Positions 45,006 to 56,695 are shown, counted from the first letter of the stretch. The stretch is 64,000 bases of DNA from Sebastes aleutianus (GCA_916700875.1 CAKAKS010000001.1:18256461-18320460); one strand, 5' to 3'. Notes: a model not told the origin generated them from the letters alone. Numbers and translations: made by a program.

Positions 45006-47276
45006 CCCTTTGGGCAAATCACACATTTTGTGTCATGTCCCCGATGGGTTGCCAGGGAGGAAATCTAAAATGGAAACAAAAAAAGTCCTGTCAATATCTT
45101 ATAATGCACAGAATGTTTTTAAAATATATTTTTATCAGACAGTGTGTAAATATCCAGTGTTAATTACATACATTTTCTTCTCAGACCCAAGGGAGATGTC
45201 ATCCTATATGAGCACAACATTTTGAGCCTAATTGTAGTGCATTACAAACTGTAGCAGGGACAGGCCTTTCCATTTCTTGGCCAGCTGGGTCTTGCTGGTC
45301 AGATAGTTCACTTTGGCAATTAATTGCTCTTGCTGGTGTTTTATATACTCCAGTAAGTTCCTAGATATGGACTTCTGCCGCTGTTAAAAAAAAGATTAGA
45401 ATATATATATATTATTATATAGATATATATATACAGTATATAAAAAAATGTCAGTCTGGCTTGGACAACTCATTAAGAAAGATTTAACTTAGCAGATGGT
45501 TATGTTTATTTTTGCTTATTTCTTTACACACAAAGAAGCCTTGATTTGGTAAAGGTCAAATTAATATCTTACATGTTATACATATCTACTAGAGGGGTGA
45601 ATCTTCACTGGCACCCACGATTTGATTATGATTCAACAATTCGAATGCACAATGATTGAAATGGTTCAATTTGAATCTCATAGCCGTTTGAGGTATTGCT
45701 CACCCGAACAGGTCATGGTGTTCTGATCCACACCTTCCCCCTCGCCAGGTAGGTCTGTAAGACCTGGCTTGAAGGAAGGGGTTTGCTCTACTGCTGATGG
45801 AGTGGTGAAGGAGGAGCAACGGTGGAGGAAGGGCAACTGTCACGCTACTTGCACACAGCGGGTGGGGGTGGGATAATAGGAACTGTGGTACTGTGGTGAG
45901 GGTTTGGCTGGACTCTGGCTCTCTTTTTTAGAGGACTTTCCTCCACAACTGTCATCATCGAGGAGTCCCCAAAGAGAATGGACTATAAAGAGTGATGGAA
46001 AAAATAACCATGCTCAGCTGTCACATAATGTTATCTTGATTTGCAGACTCCCTTATTAATAATATCATATATGTTTTCACTGGCTAAAAGAACCCAGTTG
46101 TAAACTAGTGTAAAAGGTCAGAATGCCATGCTGGTTGTGTTAGGAATATTCTGCATGCACAGTTCTGCCTTAAAGGGATGCTTGAGTCCGATTTTCACCA
46201 GCTGTGTCATCGAAGTTGTCGCTTCGTTCTCTTTATGCAAAAATCTATTTCAGATTGTAAAAAAAAAAGCAAAAAAAAACAACGGCACATTAATCCACAG
46301 AAATACTTCCTGTTACCAAGAAGTTCTGAAACAATTAAGTTATTACTCAATTACCTTCTATGCCACAATATTATCAGTAATTGCTGTGGCATGGAGTACC
46401 AACAAAAGGAAAGGTCCAATTTTGATGATCAAGCTCCTCTTATCTTGAATAATTGACTTATTTCTATTCTCTGACAACATTTTAATTATTTCCTAACATA
46501 TTAACATTCTGAAGTGTTTTTGGCACTTGAATTTACACTTGAAGGTTTGATAAATAAGTGCCAATGTTTTAGTAGTTTCATTTGGGATTTGAAAACATTA
46601 GGTATCTGTATAATATGTAATAACTGAACAGCAATAATAGGTTTGGTGTACACATTGAAGACAAGTGTAGCAGCTGTAGAATGGTTGCTCGTAGATGAAA
46701 GACACCACTCAGACCAGGAATCAGGATCTGCACATTTATTTTCCTATAAGGAGCAGCACAGGGCACAGTCAACACACACACTCAGTGGCAGGCTCTTTCT
46801 CAGTCCCCAGTGCACAAGCTGTCCATGCTTTGCCTATGTGTGATTTGTGCATTACACATATAACAAAATAGAGTTATAAATATAATATGTAAACATAAAA
46901 GAATACAAAAGCTACAAGTGTATTTAAATCAGTAAATACAACAAAAGTCAATAAATGAAATGTATAGCACCTGAAATTAAATGTAATACTTTTACTAGGT
47001 TTCTAACCCTCCAGTTTACATGTAAATAGAAGCATTCTTCCATAAAATAAAATAAAAGTGCACTGTAAATAATTAGTTTGTCTTCATATTACGCTACTCA
47101 ACTAATGCAGTCCATCCTAGCTACGCAGGAAATATACAAACAATTGAACATCATAACGCACCTATAAGGAGCAGCACAGGGCACAGTCAACACACACACA
47201 CTCAGTGGCAGCTCTTTCTCAGTCCCTGCAGCAGTCAGACAATATGCAAATGACGAAAAACTCCGCGAGTTAACAG
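45006..47276. other. Mostly noncoding region before the gap
   Basis: Apart from the exon candidate at 45228-45380 no gene is supported. A repeat of about 65 bases (TATAAGGAGCAGCACAGGGC onward) occurs at about 46744-46809 and again at 47163-47227. An AT microsatellite lies near 45405-45440. Confidence 0.5.
45228..45380 (-). CDS. Candidate terminal exon of an unrecognised gene
   Basis: A minus-strand T-run acceptor TTTTTTTAACAG precedes 50 codons and TAG at 45228-45230. The peptide is a Leu/Gln/Lys-rich helix, with LLEYIKHQQEQLIAKVNYL and LAKKWKGLSLLQFV. It looks like the end of a coiled-coil protein. I found no upstream exon in a compatible phase within the next 500 bases. Confidence 0.35.
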   Translation of the reverse strand, partial: RQKSISRNLLEYIKHQQEQLIAKVNYLTSKTQLAKKWKGLSLLQFVMHYN

Positions 47277-47776
47277 NNNNNNNNNNNNNNNNNNNNNNNN
47301 NNNNNNNNNNNNNNNNNNNNNNNNNNNNNNNNNNNNNNNNNNNNNNNNNNNNNNNNNNNNNNNNNNNNNNNNNNNNNNNNNNNNNNNNNNNNNNNNNNNN
47401 NNNNNNNNNNNNNNNNNNNNNNNNNNNNNNNNNNNNNNNNNNNNNNNNNNNNNNNNNNNNNNNNNNNNNNNNNNNNNNNNNNNNNNNNNNNNNNNNNNNN
47501 NNNNNNNNNNNNNNNNNNNNNNNNNNNNNNNNNNNNNNNNNNNNNNNNNNNNNNNNNNNNNNNNNNNNNNNNNNNNNNNNNNNNNNNNNNNNNNNNNNNN
47601 NNNNNNNNNNNNNNNNNNNNNNNNNNNNNNNNNNNNNNNNNNNNNNNNNNNNNNNNNNNNNNNNNNNNNNNNNNNNNNNNNNNNNNNNNNNNNNNNNNNN
47701 NNNNNNNNNNNNNNNNNNNNNNNNNNNNNNNNNNNNNNNNNNNNNNNNNNNNNNNNNNNNNNNNNNNNNNNNNNNN
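47277..47776. other. Assembly gap (500 N)
   Basis: Exactly 500 N, a conventional placeholder size. The tRNA array starts immediately after it in mid-unit. Confidence 0.99.
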
Positions 47777-47857
47777 CACCAAGGTTAATACACTTAACTA
47801 TGTTAACAAGAGGTGCATGCAACTTACTGTCTTTACCAGATACCTTACATTATCAAA

Positions 47858-47939
47858 TGGCAGTGGTGGGATTTGAACCCACGCCTCCTGAGAGACTGGA
47901 GCCTTAATCCAGCGCCTTAGACCGCTCGGCCACACTACC
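47858..47939 (-). tRNA. tRNA-Leu(AAG), unit 1 gene 1
   Basis: 82 bases with an intact cloverleaf, A box TGGCCGAGCGG and B box GGTTCGAATCC. Anticodon stem CTGGA/TCCAG with loop TTAAGGC gives AAG. A discriminator is encoded. Confidence 0.97.
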
Positions 47940-48211
47940 TTAAAATGTGTCTTCATTGTTTCAGCAGTTGTTGAACAAGTGAAGAAGGCAAATATGCAGA
48001 ATAAGTTGAGATGTTTCAATGAAAATAAGAGCCACTATTTGAAGGTATTAGTACATTTTTGCCAATGCCTGGGCTGTGAGTGTTGTGAAAATAGTGATGT
48101 AGTGGCATTGTGTAACTTTACACTGGGAACCAAGTGAAAACATGGCAATGTGATTATGAAAGGAAAGGATGAAGACAGCATGGAGCCTTGCAGGCCCAAA
48201 GTATTTACACT

Positions 48212-48283
48212 TAGCAGAGGATGGTTTCGATCCATCGACCTCTGGGTTATGGGCCCAGCACGCTTCCGCTGCGCCACTCTGCT
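48212..48283 (-). tRNA. Initiator tRNA-Met(CAT), unit 1 gene 2
   Basis: 72 bases matching the vertebrate initiator tRNA: AGCAGAG acceptor, three G-C pairs in the anticodon stem (CTGGG/CCCAG), loop CCCATAA and ATCGAAA T-loop. It starts translation. Confidence 0.98.
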
Positions 48284-48488
48284 CGCCTTTCCACAACTTG
48301 GGACTTCCAAATCTGTGCTTTACTAATCATGGGCATCTTTGGGAACCTGTGTGAACCAATGTTTCAGTAGCTTACAGGTTTCAAAGTTAAGTTAGCTTCT
48401 TTCTAGTGATTTCCAAAATTTCCTCCAGGACTCTTGAAGGTAAGTCCAAGAGGATGGACTCATCCTCCCGATCTAAAGCCTTTACAAC

Positions 48489-48560
48489 TAGCAGAGGATG
48501 GTTTCGATCCATCGACCTCTGGGTTATGGGCCCAGCACGCTTCCGCTGCGCCACTCTGCT
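48489..48560 (-). tRNA. Initiator tRNA-Met(CAT), unit 1 gene 3
   Basis: Sequence identical to gene 2 of this unit, 277 bases away; intact. Confidence 0.98.
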
Positions 48561-48842
48561 CGCTCAACAAGTCCTGGGGCTTTAACATCTGTCTTTCACT
48601 AATTGTGGGAATCTTTGGGAACCCGTGGGAACCAAAAGTTCAGCAGCTTAAAGGGTGCAAATTTATGCATTTGGGGGACCGTGCACTTCTTTCTAGTGAT
48701 TTTCGCAATTCCCTCCAAGAATCCTTAAGGTTCCACTTTTTTGGGGGCACCCACACTTCTAACTTACCTGGAGTTGCCCAAAGGAGAACTGCCTATGTGA
48801 ACACATTTCTTCCAGCAATCTTAAAGGCAAGTCCAGAAAGGA

Positions 48843-48924
48843 TGGCAGTGGTGGGATTTGAACCCACGCCTCCATAGAGACTGGAGCCTTAATCCAGCGC
48901 CTTAGACCACTCGGCCACACTACC
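48843..48924 (-). tRNA. tRNA-Leu(AAG) mosaic, unit 1 gene 4
   Basis: The fold is intact. Its variable arm (TCTCTATGGAGG) and D-loop GAGTGG are of the gene-4 type, but the anticodon (AAG, 48888-48890) and adjoining D-arm bases are of the gene-1 type. The equivalent gene in units 2-6 reads TAG. Confidence 0.95.
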
Positions 48925-49323
48925 TCATCTTCAAACTCTGCTCCTACTCTGCTCAGTGGTTGTAAACAAGTTCCCATTTAAGTAGTCAACTGGCAATGTT
49001 CATTGTACATTCAACAGCAACCAGAGCTTCAATGGAAATACCTTCAACCAATCAGTCAAAAGAGCAATATTTAACAGTTGACTTTGCTTGGGTTAGAAAT
49101 GTTTGCAAACTGAGATTCTTGATTGAGACTGCTTGGTTCATATTTCACATTAATCATCGAAAAACATGGCTATGTGAGTCAGCATGGAGCAAGCCAAGTG
49201 GCCACTGACCCTTTTGGTAATATTGGTTACCTCACACAAGTTCACCAAGGTTAATACACTTAACTATGTTAACAAGAGGTGCATGCAACTTACTGTCTTT
49301 ACCAGATACCTTACATTATCAAA

Positions 49324-49405
49324 TGGCAGTGGTGGGATTTGAACCCACGCCTCCTGAGAGTCTGGAGCCTTAATACAGCGCCTTAGACCGCTCGGCCACA
49401 CTACC
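49324..49405 (-). tRNA. tRNA-Leu(AAG) variant, unit 2 gene 1
   Basis: Anticodon AAG, but the stem reads CTGTA/TCCAG, breaking one anticodon-stem pair. There is also a T-to-A change at the start of the variable arm. Function doubtful. Confidence 0.85.
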
Positions 49406-49677
49406 TTAAAATGTGTCTTCATTGTTTCAGCAGTTGTTGAACAAGTGAAGAAGGCAAATATGCAGAATAAGTTGAGATGTTTCAATGAAAATAAGAGCCA
49501 CTATTTGAAGATATTAGTACATTTTCGCCAATGCCTGGGCTGTGAGTGTTGTGAAAATAGTGATGTAGTGGCATTGTGTAACTTTACACTGGGAACCAAG
49601 TGAAAACATGGCAATGTGATTATGAAAGGAAAGGATGAAGACAGCATGGAGCCTTGCAGGCCCAAAGTATTTACACT

Positions 49678-49748
49678 TAGCAGAGGATGGTTTCGATCCA
49701 TCGACCTGTGGGTTATGGCCCAGCACGCTTCCGCTGCGCCACTCTGCT
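49678..49748 (-). pseudogene. Initiator tRNA-Met pseudogene, unit 2 gene 2
   Basis: 71 bases: one C of the anticodon loop or stem is missing and the stem has CCCAC in place of CCCAG. The loop is therefore too short and a pair is lost. Confidence 0.85.
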
Positions 49749-49953
49749 CGCCTTTCCACAACTTGGGACTTCCAAATCTGTGCTTTACTAATCATGGGCA
49801 TCTTTGGGAACCTGTGTGAACCAATGTTTCAGTAGCTTACAGGTTTCAAAGTTAAGTTAGCTTCTTTCTAGTGATTTCCAAAATTTCCTCCAGGACTCTT
49901 GAAGGTAAGTCCAAGAGGATGGACTCATCCTCCCGATCTAAAGCCTTTACAAC

Positions 49954-50025
49954 TAGCAGAGGATGGTTTCGATCCATCGACCTCTGGGTTATGGGCCCAG
50001 CACGCTTCCGCTGCGCCACTCTGCT
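49954..50025 (-). tRNA. Initiator tRNA-Met(CAT), unit 2 gene 3
   Basis: Intact 72-base initiator sequence. Confidence 0.98.
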
Positions 50026-50307
50026 CGCTCAACAAGTCCTGGGGCTTTAACATCTGTCTTTCACTAATTGTGGGAATCTTTGGGAACCCGTGGGAACCAA
50101 AAGTTCAGCAGCTTAAAGGGTGCAAATTTATGCATTTGGGGGACCGTGCACTTCTTTCTAGTGATTTTCGCAATTCCCTCCAAGAATCCTTAAGGTTCCA
50201 CTTTTTTGGGGGCACCCACACTTCTAACTTACCTGGAGTTGCCCAAAGGAGAACTGCCTATGTGAACACATTTCTTCCAGCAATCTTAAAGGCAAGTCCA
50301 GAAAGGA

Positions 50308-50389
50308 TGGCAGTGGTGGGATTTGAACCCACGCCTCCATAGAGACTGGAGCCTAAATCCAGCGCCTTCGACCACTCGGCCACACTACC
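50308..50389 (-). tRNA. tRNA-Leu(TAG), unit 2 gene 4
   Basis: Anticodon loop TTTAGGC gives TAG. Long variable arm TCTCTATGGAGG, D-arm GTCGAAGG. Intact cloverleaf. Confidence 0.96.
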
Positions 50390-50788
50390 TCATCTTCAAA
50401 CTCTGCTCCTACTCTGCTCAGTGGTTGTAAACAAGTTCCCATTTAAGTAGTCAACTGGCAATGTTCATTGTACATTCAACAGCAACCAGAGCTTCAATGG
50501 AAATACCTTCAACCAATCAGTCAAAAGAGCAATATTTAACAGTTGACTTTGCTTGGGTTAGAAATGTTTGCAAACTGAGATTCTTGATTGAGACTGCTTG
50601 GTTCATATTTCACATTAATCATCGAAAAACATGGCTATGTGAGTCAGCATGGAGCAAGCCAAGTGGCCACTGACCCTTTTGGTAATATTGGTTACCTCAC
50701 ACAAGTTCACCAAGGTTAATACACTTAACTATGTTAACAAGAGGTGCATGCAACTTACTGTCTTTACCAGATACCTTACATTATCAAA

Positions 50789-50870
50789 TGGCAGTGGTGG
50801 GATTTGAACCCACGCCTCCTGAGAGACTGGAGCCTTAATCCAGCGCCTTAGACCGCTCGGCCACACTACC
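50789..50870 (-). tRNA. tRNA-Leu(AAG), unit 3 gene 1
   Basis: Identical to the unit 1 gene 1 sequence; intact. Confidence 0.97.
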
Positions 50871-51134
50871 TTAAAATGTGTCTTCATTGTTTCAGCAGTT
50901 GTTGAACAAGTGAAGAAGGCAAATATGCAGAATAAGTTGAGATGTTTCAATGAAAATAAGAGCCACTATTTGAAGGTATTAGTACATTTTCGCCAATGCC
51001 TGGGCTGTGAGTGTTGTGAAAATAGTGATATTGTGTAACTTTACACTGGGAACCAAGTGAAAACATGGCAATGTGATTATGAAAGGAAAGGATGAAGACA
51101 GCATGGAGCCTTGCAGGCCCAAAGTATTTACACT

Positions 51135-51206
51135 TAGCAGAGGATGGTTTCGATCCATCGACCTCTGGGTTATGGGCCCAGCACGCTTCCGCTGCGCCAC
51201 TCTGCT
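51135..51206 (-). tRNA. Initiator tRNA-Met(CAT), unit 3 gene 2
   Basis: Intact 72-base initiator sequence. Confidence 0.98.
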
Positions 51207-51411
51207 CGCCTTTCCACAACTTGGGACTTCCAAATCTGTGCTTTACTAATCATGGGCATCTTTGGGAACCTGTGTGAACCAATGTTTCAGTAGCTTACAG
51301 GTTTCAAAGTTAAGTTAGCTTCTTTCTAGTGATTTCCAAAATTTCCTCCAGGACTCTTGAAGGTAAGTCCAAGAGGATGGACTCATCCTCCCGATCTAAA
51401 GCCTTTACAAC

Positions 51412-51483
51412 TAGCAGAGGATGGTTTCGATCCATCGACCTCTGGGTTATGGGCCCAGCACGCTTCCGCTGCGCCACTCTGCT
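51412..51483 (-). tRNA. Initiator tRNA-Met(CAT), unit 3 gene 3
   Basis: Intact 72-base initiator sequence. Confidence 0.98.
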
Positions 51484-51766
51484 CGCTCAACAAGTCCTGG
51501 GGCTTTAACATCTGTCTTTCACTAATTGTGGGAATCTTTGGGAACCCGTGGGAACCAAAAGTTCAGCAGCTTAAAGGGTGCAAATTTATGCATTTGGGGG
51601 ACCGTGCACTTCTTTCTAGTGATTTTCGCAATTCCCTCCAAGAATCCTTAAGGTTCCACTTTTTTTGGGGGCACCCACACTTCTAACTTACCTGGAGTTG
51701 CCCAAAAGAGAACTGCCTATGTGAACACATTTCTTCCAGCAATCTTAATGGCAAGTCCAGAAAGGA

Positions 51767-51848
51767 TGGCAGTGGTGGGATTTGAACCCACGCCTCCATA
51801 GAGACTGGAGCCTAAATCCAGCGCCTTCGACCACTCGGCCACACTACC
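51767..51848 (-). tRNA. tRNA-Leu(TAG), unit 3 gene 4
   Basis: Intact; same sequence as unit 2 gene 4. Confidence 0.96.
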
Positions 51849-52237
51849 TCATCTTCAAACTCTGCTCCTACTCTGCTCAGTGGTTGTAAACAAGTTCCCA
51901 TTTAAGTAGTCAACTGGCAATGTTCATTGTACATTCAACAGCAACCAGAGCTTCAATGGAAATACCTTCAACCAATCAGTCAAAAGAGCAATATTTAACA
52001 GTTGACTTTGCTTGGGTTGGAAATGTTTGCAAACTGAGATTCTTGATTGAGACTGCTTGGTTCATATTTCACATTAATCATCGAAAAACATGGCTATGTG
52101 AGTCAGCATGGAGCAAGCCAAGTGGCCACTGACCCTTTTGGTAATATTGGTTACCTCACACAAGTTAATACACTTAACTATGTTAACAAGAGGTGCATGC
52201 AACTTACTGTCTTTACCAGATACCTTACATTATCAAA

Positions 52238-52319
52238 TGGCAGTGGTGGGATTTGAACCCACGCCTCCTGAGAGTCTGGAGCCTTAATCCAGCGCCTTAG
52301 ACCGCTCGGCCACACTACC
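52238..52319 (-). tRNA. tRNA-Leu(AAG), unit 4 gene 1
   Basis: Anticodon stem intact (CTGGA/TCCAG). It carries only the T-to-A change at the start of the variable arm that units 2 and 5 also have. Confidence 0.93.
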
Positions 52320-52591
52320 TTAAAATGTGTCTTCATTGTTTCAGCAGTTGTTGAACAAGTGAAGAAGGCAAATATGCAGAATAAGTTGAGATGTTTCAAT
52401 GAAAATAAGAGCCACTATTTGAAGATATTAGTACATTTTCGCCAATGCCTGGGCTGTGAGTGTTGTGAAAATAGTGATGTAGTGGCATTGTGTAACTTTA
52501 CACTGGGAACCAAGTGAAAACATGGCAATGTGATTATGAAAGGAAAGGATGAAGACAGCATGGAGCCTTGCAGGCCCAAAGTATTTACACT

Positions 52592-52663
52592 TAGCAGAGG
52601 ATGGTTTCGATCCATCGACCTCTGGGTTATGGGCCCAGCACGCTTCCGCTGCGCCACTGTGCT
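52592..52663 (-). tRNA. Initiator tRNA-Met variant, unit 4 gene 2
   Basis: The acceptor 5' strand reads AGCACAG instead of AGCAGAG, breaking one acceptor-stem pair; otherwise intact. Confidence 0.85.
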
Positions 52664-52868
52664 CGCCTTTCCACAACTTGGGACTTCCAAATCTGTGCTT
52701 TACTAATCATGGGCATCTTTGGGAACCTGTGGGAACCAATGTTTCAGTAGCTTACAGGTTTCAAAGTTAAGTTAGCTTATTTCTAGTGATTTCCAAAATT
52801 TCCTCCAGGACTCTTGAAGGTAAGTCCAAGAGGATGGACTCATCCTCCCGATCTAAAGCCTTTACAAC

Positions 52869-52940
52869 TAGCAGAGGATGGTTTCGATCTATCGACCTCT
52901 GGGTTATGGGCCCAGCACGCTTCCGCTGCGCCACTCTGCT
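52869..52940 (-). tRNA. Initiator tRNA-Met variant, unit 4 gene 3
   Basis: T-stem GATGG is changed to GATAG, giving an A-C mismatch; otherwise the initiator sequence is kept. Confidence 0.85.
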
Positions 52941-53222
52941 CGCTCAACAAGTCCTGGGGCTTTAACATCTGTCTTTCACTAATTGTGGGAATCTTTGGGA
53001 ACCCGTGGGAACCAAAAGTTCAGCAGCTTAAAGGGTGCAAATTTATGCATTTGGGGGACCGTGCACTTCTTTCTAGTGATTTTCGCAATTCCCTCCAAGA
53101 ATCCTTAAGGTTCCACTTTTTTGGGGGCACCCACACTTCTAACTTACCTGAAGTTGCCCAAAGGAGAACTGCCTATGTGAACACATTTCTTCCAGCAATC
53201 TTAAAGGGAAGTCCAGAAAGGA

Positions 53223-53304
53223 CGGCAGTGGTGGGATTTGAACCCACACCTCCATAGAGACTGGAGCCTAAATCCAGCGCCTTCGACCACTCGGCCACAC
53301 TACC
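53223..53304 (-). tRNA. tRNA-Leu(TAG) variant, discriminator G, unit 4 gene 4
   Basis: Anticodon TAG. The discriminator base is G instead of A (genomic C at 53223), and one C-to-T change lies before the T-arm. A-73 is a known identity element for leucyl-tRNA synthetase, so charging is doubtful. Confidence 0.8.
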
Positions 53305-53703
53305 TCATCTTCAAACTCTGCTCCTACTCTGCTCAGTGGTTGTAAACAAGTTCCCATTTAAGTTGTCAACTGGCAATGTTCATTGTACATTCAACAGCAA
53401 CCAGAGCTTCAATGGAAATACCTTCAACCAATCAGTCAAAAGAGCAATATTTAACAGTTGACTTTGCTTGGGTTAGAAATGTTTGCAAACTGAGATTCTT
53501 GATTGAGACTGCTTGGTTCATATTTCACATTAATCATCGAAAAACATGGCTATGTGAGTCAGCATGGAGCAAGCCAAGTGGCCACTGACCCTTTTGGTAA
53601 TATTGGTTATCTCACACAAGTTCACCAAGGTTAATACACTTACCTATGTTAACAAGAGGTGCATGCAACTTACTGTCTTTACCAGATACCTTACATTATC
53701 AAA

Positions 53704-53785
53704 TGGCAGTGGTGGGATTTGAACCCACGCCTCCTGAGAGTCTGGAGCCTTAATACAGCGCCTTAGACCGCTCGGCCACACTACC
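53704..53785 (-). tRNA. tRNA-Leu(AAG) variant, unit 5 gene 1
   Basis: Same broken anticodon-stem pair and variable-arm change as unit 2 gene 1. Confidence 0.85.
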
Positions 53786-54057
53786 TTAAAATGTGTCTTC
53801 ATTGTTTCAGCAGTTGTTGAACAAGTGAAGAAGGCAAATATGCAGAATAAGTTGAGATGTTTCAATGAAAATAAGAGCCACTATTTGAAGGTATTAGTAC
53901 ATTTTCGCCAATGCCTGGGCTGTGAGTGTTGTGAAAATAGTGATGTAGTGGCATTGTGTAACTTTACACTGGGAACCAAGTGAAAACATGGCAATGTGAT
54001 TATGAAAGGAAAGGATGAAGACAGCATGGAGCCTTGCAGGCCCAAAGTATTTACACT

Positions 54058-54129
54058 TAGCAGAGGATGGTTTCGATCCATCGACCTGTGGGTTATGGGC
54101 CCAGCACGCTTCCGCTGCGCCACTCTGCT
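54058..54129 (-). tRNA. Initiator tRNA-Met variant, unit 5 gene 2
   Basis: Anticodon stem CCCAC in place of CCCAG, one mismatch; full 72-base length. It shares this change with the pseudogene in unit 2. Confidence 0.85.
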
Positions 54130-54334
54130 CGCCTTTCCACAACTTGGGACTTCCAAATCTGTGCTTTACTAATCATGGGCATCTTTGGGAACCTGTGTGA
54201 ACCAATGTTTCAGTAGCTTACAGGTTTCAAAGTTAAGTTAGCTTCTTTCTAGTGATTTCCAAAATTTCCTCCAGGACTCTTGAAGGTAAGTCCAAGAGGA
54301 TGGACTCATCCTCCCGATCTAAAGCCTTTACAAC

Positions 54335-54406
54335 TAGCAGAGGATGGTTTCGATCCATCGACCTCTGGGTTATGGGCCCAGCACTCTTCCGCTGCGCCAC
54401 TCTGCT
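54335..54406 (-). tRNA. Initiator tRNA-Met variant, unit 5 gene 3
   Basis: The D-arm side reads GGAAGAGTGC instead of GGAAGCGTGC, a single change; otherwise intact. Confidence 0.88.
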
Positions 54407-54681
54407 CGCTCAACAAGTCCTGGGGCTTTAACATCTGTCTTTCACTAATTGTGGGAATCTTTGGGAACCCGTGGGAACCAAAAGTTCAGCAGCTTAAAGG
54501 GTGCAAATTTATGCATTTGGGGGACCGTACACTTCTTTCTAGTGATATTCGCAATTCCCTCCAAGAATCCTTAAGGTTCCACTTTTTTGGGGGCGCCCAC
54601 ACTTCTAACTTACCTGGAGTGGCCCAAAGGCCTATGTGAACACATTTCTTCCAGCAATCTTAAAGGCAAGTCCAGAAAGGA

Positions 54682-54763
54682 TGGCAGTGGTGGGATTTGA
54701 ACCCACGCCTCCATAGAGACTGGAGCCTAAATCCAGCGCCTTCGACCACTCGGCCACACTACC
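54682..54763 (-). tRNA. tRNA-Leu(TAG), unit 5 gene 4
   Basis: Intact; same sequence as unit 2 gene 4. Confidence 0.96.
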
Positions 54764-55162
54764 TCATCTTCAAACTCTGCTCCTACTCTGCTCAGTGGTT
54801 GTAAACAAGTTCCCATTTAAGTAGTCAACTGGCAATGTTCATTGTACATTCAACAGCAACCAGAGCTTCAATGGAAATACCTTCAACCAATCAGTCAAAA
54901 GAGCAATATTTAACAGTTGACTTTGCTTGGGTTGGAAATGTTTGCAAACTGAGATTCTTGATTGAGACTGCTTGGTTCATATTTCACATTAATCGTCGAA
55001 AAACATGGCTATGTGAGTCAGCATGGAGCAAGCCAAGTGGCCACTGACCCTTTTGGTAATATTGGTTACCTCACACAAGTTCACCCAGGTTAATACACTT
55101 AACTATGTTAACAAGAGGTGCACGCAACTTACTGTCTTTACCAGATACCTTACATTATCAAA

Positions 55163-55244
55163 TGGCAGTGGTGGGATTTGAACCCACGCCTCCTGAGAGA
55201 CTGGAGCCTTAATCCAGCGCCTTAGACCGCTCGGCCACACTACC
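55163..55244 (-). tRNA. tRNA-Leu(AAG), unit 6 gene 1
   Basis: Intact; same sequence as unit 1 gene 1. Confidence 0.97.
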
Positions 55245-55508
55245 TTAAAATGTGTCTTCATTGTTTCAGCAGTTGTTGAACAAGTGAAGAAGTCAAATAT
55301 GCAGAATAAGTTGAGATGTTTCAATGAAAATAAGAGCCACTATTTGAAGGTATTAGTAAATTTTCGCCAATGCCTGGGCTTTGAGTGTTGTGAAAATAGT
55401 GATATTGTGTAACTTTACACTGGGAACCAAGTGAAAACATGGCAATGTGATTATGAAAGGAAAGGATGAAGACAGCATGGAGCCTTGCAGGCCCAAAGTA
55501 TTTACACT

Positions 55509-55580
55509 TAGCAGAGGATGGTTTCGATCCATCGACCTCTGGGTTATGGGCCCAGCACGCTTCCGCTGCGCCACTGTGCT
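55509..55580 (-). tRNA. Initiator tRNA-Met variant, unit 6 gene 2
   Basis: Same acceptor change (AGCACAG) as unit 4 gene 2. Confidence 0.85.
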
Positions 55581-55785
55581 CGCCTTTCCACAACTTGGGA
55601 CTTCCAAATCTGTGCTTTACTAATCATGGGCATCTTTGGGAACCTGTGTGAACCAATGTTTCAGTAGCTTACAGGTTTCAAAGTTAAGTTAGCTTCTTTC
55701 TAGTGATTTCCAAAATTTCCTCCAGGACTCTTGAAGGTAAGTCCAAGAGGATGGACTCATCCTCCCGATCTAAAGCCTTTACAAC

Positions 55786-55857
55786 TAGCAGAGGATGGTT
55801 TCGATCCATCGACCTCTGGGTTATGGGCCCAGCACGCTTCCGCTGCGCCACTCTGCT
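55786..55857 (-). tRNA. Initiator tRNA-Met(CAT), unit 6 gene 3
   Basis: Intact 72-base initiator sequence. Confidence 0.98.
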
Positions 55858-56132
55858 CGCTCAACAAGTCCTGGGGCTTTAACATCTGTCTTTCACTAAT
55901 TGTGGGAATCTTTGGGAACCCGTGGGAACCAAAAGTTCAGCAGCTTAAAGGGTGCAAATTTATGCATTTGGGGGACCGTACACTTCTTTCTAGTGATATT
56001 CGCAATTCCCTCCAAGAATCCTTAAGGTTCCACTTTTTTGGGGGCGCCCACACTTCCAACTTACCTGGAGTGGCCCAAAGGCCTATGTGAACACATTTCT
56101 TCCAGCAATCTTAAAGGCAAGTCCAGAAAGGA

Positions 56133-56214
56133 AGGCAGTGGTGGGATTTGAACCCACGCCTCCATAGAGACTGGAGCCTAAATCCAGCGCCTTCGACCAC
56201 TCGGCCACACCACC
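56133..56214 (-). tRNA. tRNA-Leu(TAG) variant, discriminator T, unit 6 gene 4
   Basis: The discriminator is T instead of A (genomic A at 56133). The acceptor 5' strand is GGTGGTG, giving a G-T wobble. Anticodon TAG retained. Confidence 0.8.
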
Positions 56215-56613
56215 TCATCTTTAAACTCTGCTCCTACTCTGCTCAGTGGTTGTAAACAAGTTCCCATTTAAGTAGTCAACTGGCAATGTTCATTGTACAT
56301 TCAACAGCAACCAGAGCTTCAATGGAAATACCTTCAACCAATCAGTCAAAAGAGCAATATTTAACAGTTGACTTTGCTTGGGTTGGAAATGTTTGCAAAC
56401 TGAGATTCTTGATTGAGACTGCTTGGTTCATATTTCACATTAATCATCGAAAAACGTGGCTATGTGAGTCAGCATGGAGCAAGCCAAGTGGCCACTGACC
56501 GTTTTGGTAATATTGGTTACCTCACACAAGTACACCCAGGTTAATACACTTAACTATGTTAACAAGAGGTGCACGCAACTTACTGTCTTTACCAGATACC
56601 TTACATTATCAAA

Positions 56614-56695
56614 TGGCAGTGGTGGGATTTGAACCCACGCCTCCTGAGAGACTGGAGCCTTAATCCAGCGCCTTAGACCGCTCGGCCACACTACC
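56614..56695 (-). tRNA. tRNA-Leu(AAG), unit 7 gene 1
   Basis: Intact; same sequence as unit 1 gene 1. Confidence 0.97.

Noticed and set aside
45700..45980. Possible upstream exon ending TGTTCGG/GTGAGC on the minus strand
   Set aside because: No reading frame joins in phase with the exon at 45228-45380 without a stop codon.
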